From Planctomycetaceae bacterium (lineage in GTDB: Bacteria; Planctomycetota; Planctomycetia; Pirellulales; Pirellulaceae), in the NCBI GenBank assembly GCA_024642765.1, contig JAHEAM010000159.1, positions 2,879 through 8,143 of the forward strand: a stretch of 5,265 nucleotides of DNA, written 5' to 3'. This document shows, one piece after another, positions 1-5,265 of the stretch (positions within the stretch are counted from its first letter, which is position 1; the number at the start of each line of letters is the position of its first letter). Both the position numbers and the translations under genes were made by a program. Under the pieces are notes generated by a model, which saw only the letters and a list, made by a program, of their open reading frames with translations, was not told the origin of the DNA and did not search any database.

Positions 1-438
1 CAAACGCATGCCATCGATAATCGATGCGTGGTTGAGTTCGTCGGAGAGAATGGCATCTTCAGGTCCAACTAATGTCGGGAATAATGCTTCGTTGGCATTC
101 CAACAGCTAACATATGTCAACGAACTTTCCGTACCAACAAAACGGGCGACCGTTTCCTCCATCTGACGATGGCAATCCAAGGTACCACAGATGAACCGCA
201 CGGATGCTGTCCCAGCTCCGTAGTCACGCAAGCCTTGGATTCCCGCCTCAATGACTTCAGGATGGTCAGCGAGTCCGAGATAATTGTTTGCACATAGAAC
301 CAAAACCTCACCCTTTCCCTTGATTTTGACCACCGCTCGCATCGGTGAAGCAATGTCATAAAATGGTTTGAGTTGCCCTGACTGAGTGAGACCGTCAATC
401 GTTTCATTGCACCGAGTTTGGAAATTTTTGTTTGGCAT
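1..438 (-). CDS. kbl: 2-amino-3-ketobutyrate CoA ligase (glycine C-acetyltransferase), N-terminal part, cut by window edge
   Basis: This PLP-dependent cytosolic enzyme of the alpha-oxoamine synthase family cleaves 2-amino-3-ketobutyrate with CoA to glycine and acetyl-CoA. It is the second step of threonine breakdown after threonine dehydrogenase (Tdh). The 146 visible residues run in frame to base 1, so the rest of the gene lies off the left edge. Stretches I recognise from E. coli Kbl are CANNYLGLADHP (residues 49-60), ASVRFICGT (78-86), YVSCWNAN (109-116) and LNHASIIDGMRL at the end. His137 matches the histidine that stacks on the PLP ring in this family. The PLP-binding lysine would lie outside the window. 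The start ATG at 438-436 is chosen because an in-frame TAA lies seven codons upstream and the N-terminal length fits the family. No Shine-Dalgarno is visible. It is transcribed away from the next gene; a tdh neighbour may lie further left but cannot be seen. Confidence 0.95.
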   Translation of the reverse strand, partial: MPNKNFQTRCNETIDGLTQSGQLKPFYDIASPMRAVVKIKGKGEVLVLCANNYLGLADHPEVIEAGIQGLRDYGAGTASVRFICGTLDCHRQMEETVARFVGTESSLTYVSCWNANEALFPTLVGPEDAILSDELNHASIIDGMRL

Positions 439-561
439 TTCAATCTGAAAAAGCAATTATGTAAAAATTGTTTGGAAACGTGTCGCAATTATCACCCAAC
501 CGATAAGTTTGTTCAACTCGGTAGCCTTCAACAACAACCCTTAAACCCAAAAGCCCTCGTC
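439..561. promoter_or_regulatory. divergent intergenic region between kbl and the secreted NTF2-like gene
   Basis: This 123-base gap separates two divergent genes and must hold both promoters. On the minus strand, CATAAT at 461-456 is one base from the TATAAT consensus and lies 17 bases before the kbl ATG, which would leave a leader of only about ten bases. No good -35 sits at the usual distance; the nearest, GCGACA, is about 19 bases away. For the plus-strand gene I see no convincing -35/-10 pair. There is no clear operator or riboswitch. The -10 assignment is tentative. Confidence 0.3.
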
Positions 562-636
562 ATGATTCGCAATATGTTGAATGTACTTGTTTGCCTAATG
601 CTGTATGCGGTATCGGTCGTCTCCACGACCATCGCG
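562..636 (+). other. signal peptide of the NTF2-like protein
   Basis: Residues 1-25 show a short N-region with one arginine, a core rich in Leu, Val and Met, and a small-residue end STTIA just before Gln26. The cysteine at residue 11 lies inside the core and does not form a lipobox. Export by Sec with cleavage by signal peptidase I is the simplest reading. Confidence 0.75.
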
Positions 637-1125
637 CAAGAAAAAAAGGAATCTCAATCCGCGGCAAATAGTGCGGTTGTAGATGCTGATACAAAAGCGA
701 TCTTGAAGCTTCTACGTGATCAAGAGGCTGCCTGGAATCGCAATGACATCGAGGGATTCATGGTTGGATATTGGCAAGACGAACGAATGTCATTCGCGGG
801 CGGGGGGACTTTGCTCCGTGGCTGGAATGCGACGTTGGAACGATACAAAACACGCTACCCTGCAGGCAAAATGGGGCAACTTGAGTTTCGGAACCTTGAA
901 CCCCGAAAAATTGGTGAGGCTGCCGCTATGGTTCTTGGGACCTACCATTTGCAAATGGAAAACGAACTTGCCGAAGGTGGATTTACGCTCGTCCTTGAAA
1001 AATTCGATGATGGCTGGAAAATCATTCACGATCACACATCCCCCAAAGAAAGACCCGCCAACAGTGGCCAAACAAAGCTCGATGGAAAAAAAGCGAAAAC
1101 CGCGGCAAACAAGTCCAATAGTTAA
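562..1125 (+). CDS. secreted SnoaL/DUF4440-like (NTF2-like fold) protein
   Basis: The 187-residue product begins with a signal peptide: Arg3, a hydrophobic core at about residues 5-20, and likely cleavage after TTIA (Ala25/Gln26). It should therefore act outside the cytoplasm. Residues 41-160 resemble the SnoaL/DUF4440 branch of the NTF2-like superfamily. They start with a helix carrying LLRDQEAAWNRNDIEGF (50-66), continue through YW and the SFAGGG/LLRGW turn (78-88), and end in strands with LVLEKFDDGWKIIHDHTS (143-160), where the paired histidines often line the pocket. A lysine-rich low-complexity tail (161-187) follows. Domains of this kind may be enzymes or only bind small hydrophobic ligands, and no substrate can be inferred here. 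The frame stays open back to an ATG at 418, but that start would overlap kbl and bury the signal peptide, so 562 is preferred (574 is also possible). The next gene starts 111 bases downstream on the same strand. Confidence 0.8.
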   Translation: MIRNMLNVLVCLMLYAVSVVSTTIAQEKKESQSAANSAVVDADTKAILKLLRDQEAAWNRNDIEGFMVGYWQDERMSFAGGGTLLRGWNATLERYKTRYPAGKMGQLEFRNLEPRKIGEAAAMVLGTYHLQMENELAEGGFTLVLEKFDDGWKIIHDHTSPKERPANSGQTKLDGKKAKTAANKSNS

Positions 1126-1236
1126 TAGGTACGTTGTAGGTAGAGTTGCCATCCTTTTTTTGAATTCTAGAGACGCCTATTTAAGCCAGATTGCTGCTCA
1201 CTCCCCATAAGTTAACTGAACTACACGAGTCAAACC

Positions 1237-2535
1237 ATGAAGGTCATTTTGGGAATCGCGATCTGGACTAGTATCCTGATCGGCTTGCTGTATTGGATCA
1301 AACCGGCTGCTAATGTCGAATCTAATCCAGCAACTCAGGTAGCAACTTTCATTGTGCAACCGAGGCATATTGTTGAATTGAAGTTTGCTCAAAAGCAACT
1401 GCTGAAAGTGGGCGACATGATTTTTGGTGATGACCCGAGCCAAAAGAAACCAATCGGACGAATCGTACGGGTTGAATCAAACGCATCCCAGAAACGCGAA
1501 TTGGTGTTTGCCGATTTTGCAGTAGCCGAATTTTTCAGTAGTTCACCAGCGTTGTTCAAAGACCAAGCGACGATAACCTACCATGAAACGCCCACATCCT
1601 TGGAATGGGTTGTCGCGACGATGCTTCCTCCCAAAAAACGAGAAGAGATCTCGCAATTGATCATGGGCAGCCTGGATGAGCATCGCGAAGTTCTCTGGAA
1701 TGAGTTGCAGCCGGTGCTTGCCAAGGCTCTGACCGAATCGCAATTCATCATTCAGCGGCACTTGCGGACGGCACTTGAAAAACGTAGCGAGCAGTTTTCG
1801 GCAATCGCCAAAGAGTACCAGGCTGAATTTATTGAAACGGAACTAATTCCCGTTTTGGAAAAGGAAGTTTGGCCAATCGTCCGTGAGGAAACAGGTCCAC
1901 TCGTTGAAGTCGTCGGTTCGGAAATTTGGAATCAAGCCTCAGTTTGGCGTTTGACATGGCGTTATTTGTACGATGCATCGCCATTGCCTCAACATGACCT
2001 GACGAGAAAGGAATTCGACCGCTTTGTTGACAGTAAAGCAATTCCTATATTAAAGAAGCATGTTTCTGAGTTCCTCGAAGCCCAGAATCGAGTGATTAAT
2101 CGCATTGCCAATAACGTAGCCGTTCAAGACGTCTTTCAGGCAGGCCTCCAGCGAGTTTCACATGACGAGAAAATCAAAACGCTTCTAAATGAAATTTTCC
2201 TAGAATTATTTGTCGATAACGATGAACTGCGAAATACCTGGCGGAGCATGTGGGAAAGTCCGGAGATGAAAAGTGTGATGGCAAATGCGAATGAACGGCT
2301 TGGACCAACCGTCACCCAAATTGGCGAGTCTCTTTTCGGAAACCCAAACCGTGAAATCACGCCGGAATTTAGCGAAGTATTGCGGAGTAAAGTTTTATTC
2401 AAAGACCGGCGTTGGTTTGTATTGCATATTGACAACTCTGCAGAAACGGGAACAGAACGCGTGCACGAACTGTTCGTAACCGTTGGTAGTCCCCATGCAT
2501 CACGACCATTCCATGTCCCCGCGACGAAGCGATGA
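1237..2535 (+). CDS. membrane-anchored helical protein, possible divergent MlaD/MCE-type partner of the downstream ABC transporter
   Basis: I do not recognise this 432-residue protein with confidence. Lys2 and a hydrophobic helix at residues 3-21, followed by WIKP, suggest a single N-terminal anchor with the rest in the periplasm. Residues 35-118 look beta-rich. The stretch LLKVGDMIF (55-63), followed by PIGRIVRVE (72-80), resembles the 'L..G..V....VG.V..I' core of an MCE domain, the fold of MlaD, but is degenerate. Residues 130-370 are mostly charged amphipathic helix with a proline-centred repeat at 202-225. Residues 383-417 look like strands again. Anchor, small beta domain and long helical part is the broad plan of MCE proteins such as PqiB or mycobacterial Mce. 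The gene overlaps the MlaFE-like fusion by ATGA, so the two are almost certainly coupled, which supports a substrate-binding or channel role. The start ATG follows 111 non-coding bases and has no clear ribosome site. The gene is certain; the MCE link is inference. Confidence 0.85.
   Translation: MKVILGIAIWTSILIGLLYWIKPAANVESNPATQVATFIVQPRHIVELKFAQKQLLKVGDMIFGDDPSQKKPIGRIVRVESNASQKRELVFADFAVAEFFSSSPALFKDQATITYHETPTSLEWVVATMLPPKKREEISQLIMGSLDEHREVLWNELQPVLAKALTESQFIIQRHLRTALEKRSEQFSAIAKEYQAEFIETELIPVLEKEVWPIVREETGPLVEVVGSEIWNQASVWRLTWRYLYDASPLPQHDLTRKEFDRFVDSKAIPILKKHVSEFLEAQNRVINRIANNVAVQDVFQAGLQRVSHDEKIKTLLNEIFLELFVDNDELRNTWRSMWESPEMKSVMANANERLGPTVTQIGESLFGNPNREITPEFSEVLRSKVLFKDRRWFVLHIDNSAETGTERVHELFVTVGSPHASRPFHVPATKR
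1840..1911 (+). repeat. three tandem proline-centred octapeptides within the anchored protein
   Basis: Residues 202-225 read as three back-to-back units: ELIPVLEK, EVWPIVRE, ETGPLVEV. The pattern is Glu, two variable residues, Pro, two aliphatic residues, usually a charged residue, then one variable residue, so Pro205, Pro213 and Pro221 are exactly eight apart. Single related units occur at 156-163 (ELQPVLAK) and 267-274 (KAIPILKK), and a weaker one near 354-361 (RLGPTVTQ). The repeat is seen in protein, not as identical DNA, so it is not a recent slippage product. Confidence 0.75.
2532..2535 (+). promoter_or_regulatory. ATGA stop/start overlap coupling the two transporter genes
   Basis: The TGA ending the anchored protein (2533-2535) shares bases with the ATG of the ATPase-permease fusion (2532-2534). 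No strong ribosome site precedes it, so re-initiation by ribosomes finishing the first gene is the likely mode of translation. This implies matched expression of two subunits of one complex. Confidence 0.8.
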
Positions 2536-4166
2536 CGACTTTGCCCGATACTGCCTCCAGCTTGGCTGACTTGTATATGAAATCGAAATTTGATTCTGCC
2601 GACGGACCCGAAATCAAACTGGAAGACATTTCAGTTACCGCTGGCGTGCGAGTCTTGCTTGAACAAGTCAATTTGACGATTCCAGCTAAAGAAATTTCCG
2701 TGGTCGTGGGACCCAGCGGCGTTGGCAAAAGTGTATTGCTCAAGATTATCGCGGGGCTTATTTCGAAACGTTATGATGGAATCCTAGCAACTGGAACCGT
2801 CGCATTTGATGGTCAACCGGTGCAGTGCGGTCAGGCTGGCGTTGTCTTCCAATCGTTTGCTTTGTTTGACGAATTGTCGCCGCAAGACAATGTCGATTTT
2901 GCCAAAACAAGCAACGCTTCAGGTGAAAAAAGTCGAGCGGCGAAAGCTTGGCTAGACGAGTTGCAAGTACCTGGGGATGTTCCGACCGCACGCTTGAGTG
3001 GCGGACAACGTCAGCGTTTGGCCGTAGCTCGAACACTTGCATCGAATCCTCAAGTCATCTTGTACGATGAACCCACCTCAGGACTCGATCCCGCGACGGG
3101 GCAGCGCGTTGCAAACTTGATCCGTGAAACACACGATCATCATGGTAAGACATCGATCATTGTGACCCACGATTATCCAACCCTACTTCCGATCGCCGAT
3201 CGCGTTTTTCTGTTTGATGCCAATAAAAGAACGATAGTGGAAGTTCCGAAGAACAACTGGGAGCAACTTGAATCACGGCTGGGCGAGATGTCACGAAGCC
3301 GCGACACAACACCGATGCCTGCCAATCCAAAGACATTTTGGCCACGATCCTTGGAAATTCTCATCGCCTTTTTCTCGCAGACTTCGGATGTTGCTCGAGC
3401 TGCAGCAGTTGCCCTGTTGAGCATTTTGCCGGCGTGGCGAAATCCAAAATGGGGCGTGCGTTTTTTGTTGCATTTTTCGAATCTCGTTTTCGGTCCAACC
3501 GCGATGATCTATCTATTGCTGGCGGGCTTGATCAATGGTTTCGTCGCGACGTATTTTACGTTTCAATTTTTTCCGTTCGCGTTGTATACGGAACCTTTGA
3601 TCATCGAAAACTTGTTAGAAGCGATTGGATTTGTTCTCTATCGAGTGTTCGTTCCAATTTTGGCCTGTATTTTGGTTGCTGCGCGTTGCGGCGCCGCAGT
3701 GACAGCGGATATTGGTGGCCGGCAATATGGGAGTCAACTCGATGCAATGCGGACCTTTAACGCGCCCCCGCGATCATACCTGTTAACACCGATCATGTTG
3801 GCGTTTTTGGTGGGAACCCCGATTTTGAATTTTGTTTCCTATTTGGGTGCGGTATTTGCAAGTTTGATTTCGTTCGTTTGGTCGCATCCAGAACGCGGAC
3901 CGGACTTCTGGAGTCATTACTTTTATTTACGCTTGGATCGAATTGATCATTTTTTCTATCACGGTTTCGGCTGGCTGATTGCCAAATTGATCGTCAGTGG
4001 CTTTGGAATTGGAGCGATTGGATACTACCAAGGCTGTAATCCCAAGTACTCAACGACTGATGTCAGTCGTAGCGTAACGAATACCATTTTGTGGGCTACG
4101 CTCTACGTACTAGTCGTCCATTTCATCTTCGCGCTTTACGAATTCGAAGGCCTTGGTGGGAAATAA
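2532..4166 (+). CDS. fused MlaF-like ABC ATPase and MlaE-like permease
   Basis: This 544-residue protein joins both core subunits of an Mla/MCE-type lipid transporter in one chain. The N-terminal ATPase (about 28-240) is intact: Walker A GPSGVGKS (60-67), Q-loop Gln107 in VVFQSFALFDEL, signature LSGGQ (155-159), Walker B VILYDE (175-180), D-loop SGLD (183-186) and switch His213. The 'FQS.ALFDEL...NV' stretch is the form found in MlaF. A linker (about 241-300) leads to an MlaE-type membrane domain with hydrophobic segments near 315-345, 360-390, 416-448, 478-500 and 516-537. Residues 371-425 align with the MlaE core (VAARCGAAVTADIG, then SQLDAM), and residues 485-520 match its 'NGY....T..GISRATT' region. 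MlaF and MlaE are separate proteins in E. coli. The complex should sit in the inner membrane and move lipids or other hydrophobic substrates, direction unknown. No mlaA, mlaB or mlaC gene is recognised nearby. The start is fixed by the ATGA overlap, leaving about 27 residues before the ATPase core. Confidence 0.92.
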   Translation: MTTLPDTASSLADLYMKSKFDSADGPEIKLEDISVTAGVRVLLEQVNLTIPAKEISVVVGPSGVGKSVLLKIIAGLISKRYDGILATGTVAFDGQPVQCGQAGVVFQSFALFDELSPQDNVDFAKTSNASGEKSRAAKAWLDELQVPGDVPTARLSGGQRQRLAVARTLASNPQVILYDEPTSGLDPATGQRVANLIRETHDHHGKTSIIVTHDYPTLLPIADRVFLFDANKRTIVEVPKNNWEQLESRLGEMSRSRDTTPMPANPKTFWPRSLEILIAFFSQTSDVARAAAVALLSILPAWRNPKWGVRFLLHFSNLVFGPTAMIYLLLAGLINGFVATYFTFQFFPFALYTEPLIIENLLEAIGFVLYRVFVPILACILVAARCGAAVTADIGGRQYGSQLDAMRTFNAPPRSYLLTPIMLAFLVGTPILNFVSYLGAVFASLISFVWSHPERGPDFWSHYFYLRLDRIDHFFYHGFGWLIAKLIVSGFGIGAIGYYQGCNPKYSTTDVSRSVTNTILWATLYVLVVHFIFALYEFEGLGGK

Positions 4167-4377
4167 AAGACATGACCACGATACGAATTCCCGAATTAAT
4201 ATGCTCGGCGTGGCCTTCAATAGTATCTGGTTGAATTTGCCTAAGCAAGAGTCCAGAAAATGAGTGCCTCGTAATTCGAGGGTTCTAAAACCAACGACGT
4301 CGAGCGGATTTCCATTTTTGCCGTTAATGTCACCGGTAGATCGTCGTCTATCGATTTAATCTTGCGGCCAAGTTCGG
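4167..4377. other. convergent intergenic region with a small hairpin
   Basis: This gap of 211 bases lies between the 3' ends of two converging genes, so termination signals for both are expected. The best structure is CCTCG (4267-4271), loop TAATT, CGAGG (4277-4281), followed at once by a smaller GGTT/AACC stem (4281-4292). Neither has a proper T-run on the plus strand; on the minus strand only a short TTTT follows. I see no RNA gene, and the only open frames are about 20 codons long. It is best read as non-coding. Confidence 0.5.
4267..4281. terminator. weak candidate terminator hairpin
   Basis: A perfect 5-bp stem with a 5-base loop lies about 100 bases past each converging stop codon. The stem is GC-rich, but the U-tract needed for an intrinsic terminator is poor on both strands. 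The position is the main argument for it. Confidence 0.2.
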
Positions 4378-5265
4378 TCAAAGCCCTTTAGAAGGTTGTG
4401 CGCGCAAGCTCGATTCCTTGGTCGAGTCGAATTTGTGCCTCGTGGAATCAGTCTTTCCTGAGTCATTTCGGGACATACTACTAAAGTCAAATGGAAGCTC
4501 AAACTTTCGATAACGTTGACGAAAGTTAGTCATGTCGATGTTGTCCACGCTGCCACTGACATCGTAGTCGAGCGTTGGATCGAATCCTTTCTCGCCAACC
4601 GATCTCTTGTACGCATCGAGAAAGACCTCGGTATCGTCGTCATCGACAAATCGGTTACCATCCGAGTCGCCGAAGAAAACATAAAATCGTTCCGCTTCTT
4701 CGTCTCCAAATACCAGATCGGATCCCATTGGAATTCCATCCCGAAATAGCAAGTGGCCCGCCAAAGTGATTTGATAATTTCCATCAACTAGTGATCGGGA
4801 AAAACGGCCTCGAATATGGTCATCGAACGTGATGGTGACTACTGTTTGACCGCCAACAAGCTGGGGCTCCGATACAGTTATTTTCACCGTCTCGAAGGTT
4901 GCTTCGTCTGCGGTGCTGCGTTGTATAACTTTTAACGCACCAGGCATAATGATGACGTCCCCAGCAAACTTAACGGTCAAGGCATCAATGGAGTTGCGTT
5001 GAGCCGTTGCATCGCCTACTTCAATCGCATCGACATCTACATTGCCAATAACGGTCAATTCTCCTTCAGGGCCAAATGGATCCGACCAACGCTCGTCGGT
5101 GTAAACGTTTTTTCCCGACAGCGTTTTTAGAAAGGCTGTGATCGCTGCTCGCTCCTGTTGTGTCATTAATAGTTTTTGACCGGGACCTGCCGGACCTTGT
5201 GCCGGCGAGCCCAACAAGCGTCCATCGAGCTCGGGGTTGATGTCAGGCTCAAACGATATGTCGTT
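4378..5265 (-). CDS. C-terminal part of a secreted cytochrome-c-peroxidase-like protein with beta module and dockerin-like EF-hands
   Basis: The frame is open to the right edge, so 295 residues of a larger protein are seen; numbering here starts at that edge. Residues 1-64 (NDISFEPDINPEL, then LTAFLKTLSG-like ITAFLKTLSG and YTDERWSDPF) match the end of di-haem cytochrome c peroxidase/MauG-like domains. No haem CxxCH is in view; it would lie upstream. Residues 70-195 form a beta module with GGQTVVTITF, LVDGNYQITLAG and LVFGDEEAERFYVFFG, which I associate with large secreted planctomycete proteins. Two dockerin-like calcium loops follow: residues 200-211 (DSDGNRFVDDDD) and 233-244 (DYDVSGSVDNID), with acidic residues at loop positions 1, 3, 9 and 12. 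A serine- and lysine-rich tail of 36 residues ends the chain. A TTG at 5217 and an ATG further in could be mistaken for starts, but they lie inside the peroxidase-like domain. An extracytoplasmic redox role is likely; the substrate is unknown. Confidence 0.85.
   Translation of the reverse strand, partial: NDISFEPDINPELDGRLLGSPAQGPAGPGQKLLMTQQERAAITAFLKTLSGKNVYTDERWSDPFGPEGELTVIGNVDVDAIEVGDATAQRNSIDALTVKFAGDVIIMPGALKVIQRSTADEATFETVKITVSEPQLVGGQTVVTITFDDHIRGRFSRSLVDGNYQITLAGHLLFRDGIPMGSDLVFGDEEAERFYVFFGDSDGNRFVDDDDTEVFLDAYKRSVGEKGFDPTLDYDVSGSVDNIDMTNFRQRYRKFELPFDFSSMSRNDSGKTDSTRHKFDSTKESSLRAQPSKGL

Noticed and set aside
12..26. Inverted repeat CATCGAT-A-ATCGATG
   Set aside because: It encodes the conserved Kbl motif ASIIDG, so the symmetry is explained by coding sequence.
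117..488. Minus-strand open frame of 123 codons
   Set aside because: It overlaps kbl in another frame; kbl has strong family motifs and this frame has none.
418..561. Longer start for the NTF2-like protein at ATG 418
   Set aside because: It would overlap the divergent kbl start by 21 bases and place the clear signal peptide 48 residues inside the protein.
1155..1161. Run of seven T after the NTF2-like gene, considered as a terminator
   Set aside because: No stable stem precedes it on the plus strand.
1146..1184. TTGCCA (1146-1151) as the -35 of a promoter for the transporter pair
   Set aside because: No good -10 lies 16-18 bases downstream; TATTTA at 1179 is about 27 bases away.
716..1210. 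Plus-strand open frame of 164 codons overlapping the NTF2-like gene
   Set aside because: It is a shadow frame; the overlapping gene has a signal peptide and a domain match, and this one has neither.
3338..3760. Plus-strand open frame of 140 codons inside the permease half
   Set aside because: It is an alternative frame of the MlaFE fusion, rich in Cys, Ser and Arg, with no recognisable domain.
4137..4190. Direct repeat TACGAATTC at 4137-4145 and 4182-4190
   Set aside because: Only nine bases long, one copy is coding, and nothing nearby suggests an attachment site or insertion scar.
4172..4263. Two tiny plus-strand open frames of about 20 codons (4172-4234 and 4201-4263)
   Set aside because: Both are very short, lack ribosome sites and show no recognisable motif.

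Overview
This window looks like chromosomal DNA from a planctomycete, probably a member of the Pirellulales. The strongest clue is the C-terminal module of the right-hand gene: a beta-sandwich with a 'VDGNYQ' type motif, a 'VFGDEEAERFY' type stretch, then two EF-hand/dockerin-like calcium loops. From memory, that module is typical of large secreted planctomycete proteins. A second, weaker clue is that none of the visible starts has a clear Shine-Dalgarno sequence, which is common in this phylum. The assignment rests on recall of protein families, not on a database search.

Layout from left to right. (1) Positions 1-438, minus strand: the N-terminal 146 residues of 2-amino-3-ketobutyrate CoA ligase (glycine C-acetyltransferase, Kbl), an enzyme of threonine breakdown, cut by the window edge. 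(2) Positions 439-561: a short divergent intergenic region. (3) Positions 562-1125, plus strand: a small secreted protein with a SnoaL/DUF4440-like (NTF2-like) domain. (4) Positions 1237-2535, plus strand: an inner-membrane-anchored, mostly helical protein of no recognised family, with a possible degenerate MCE (MlaD-like) domain near its N-terminus. (5) Positions 2532-4166, plus strand, overlapping gene 4 by ATGA: one polypeptide combining an MlaF-like ABC ATPase with an MlaE-like permease. (6) Positions 4167-4377: a convergent intergenic region. (7) Positions 4378-5265, minus strand: the C-terminal 295 residues of a secreted protein with the tail of a cytochrome-c-peroxidase-like domain, the planctomycete beta module and the dockerin-like pair.

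The most interesting part is the pair at 1237-4166. A fused MlaFE transporter is translationally coupled to an anchored periplasmic protein that sits where MlaD would be in the classical Mla lipid-transport system. The anchored protein carries a striking tandem octapeptide, 'E-x-x-P-hydrophobic-hydrophobic', plus scattered single copies of the same motif. The secreted NTF2-like protein just upstream could be an unrelated neighbour or a soluble lipid carrier analogous to MlaC; only the first of these is a safe reading. The flanking kbl and cytochrome/dockerin genes point the other way and appear functionally unrelated.
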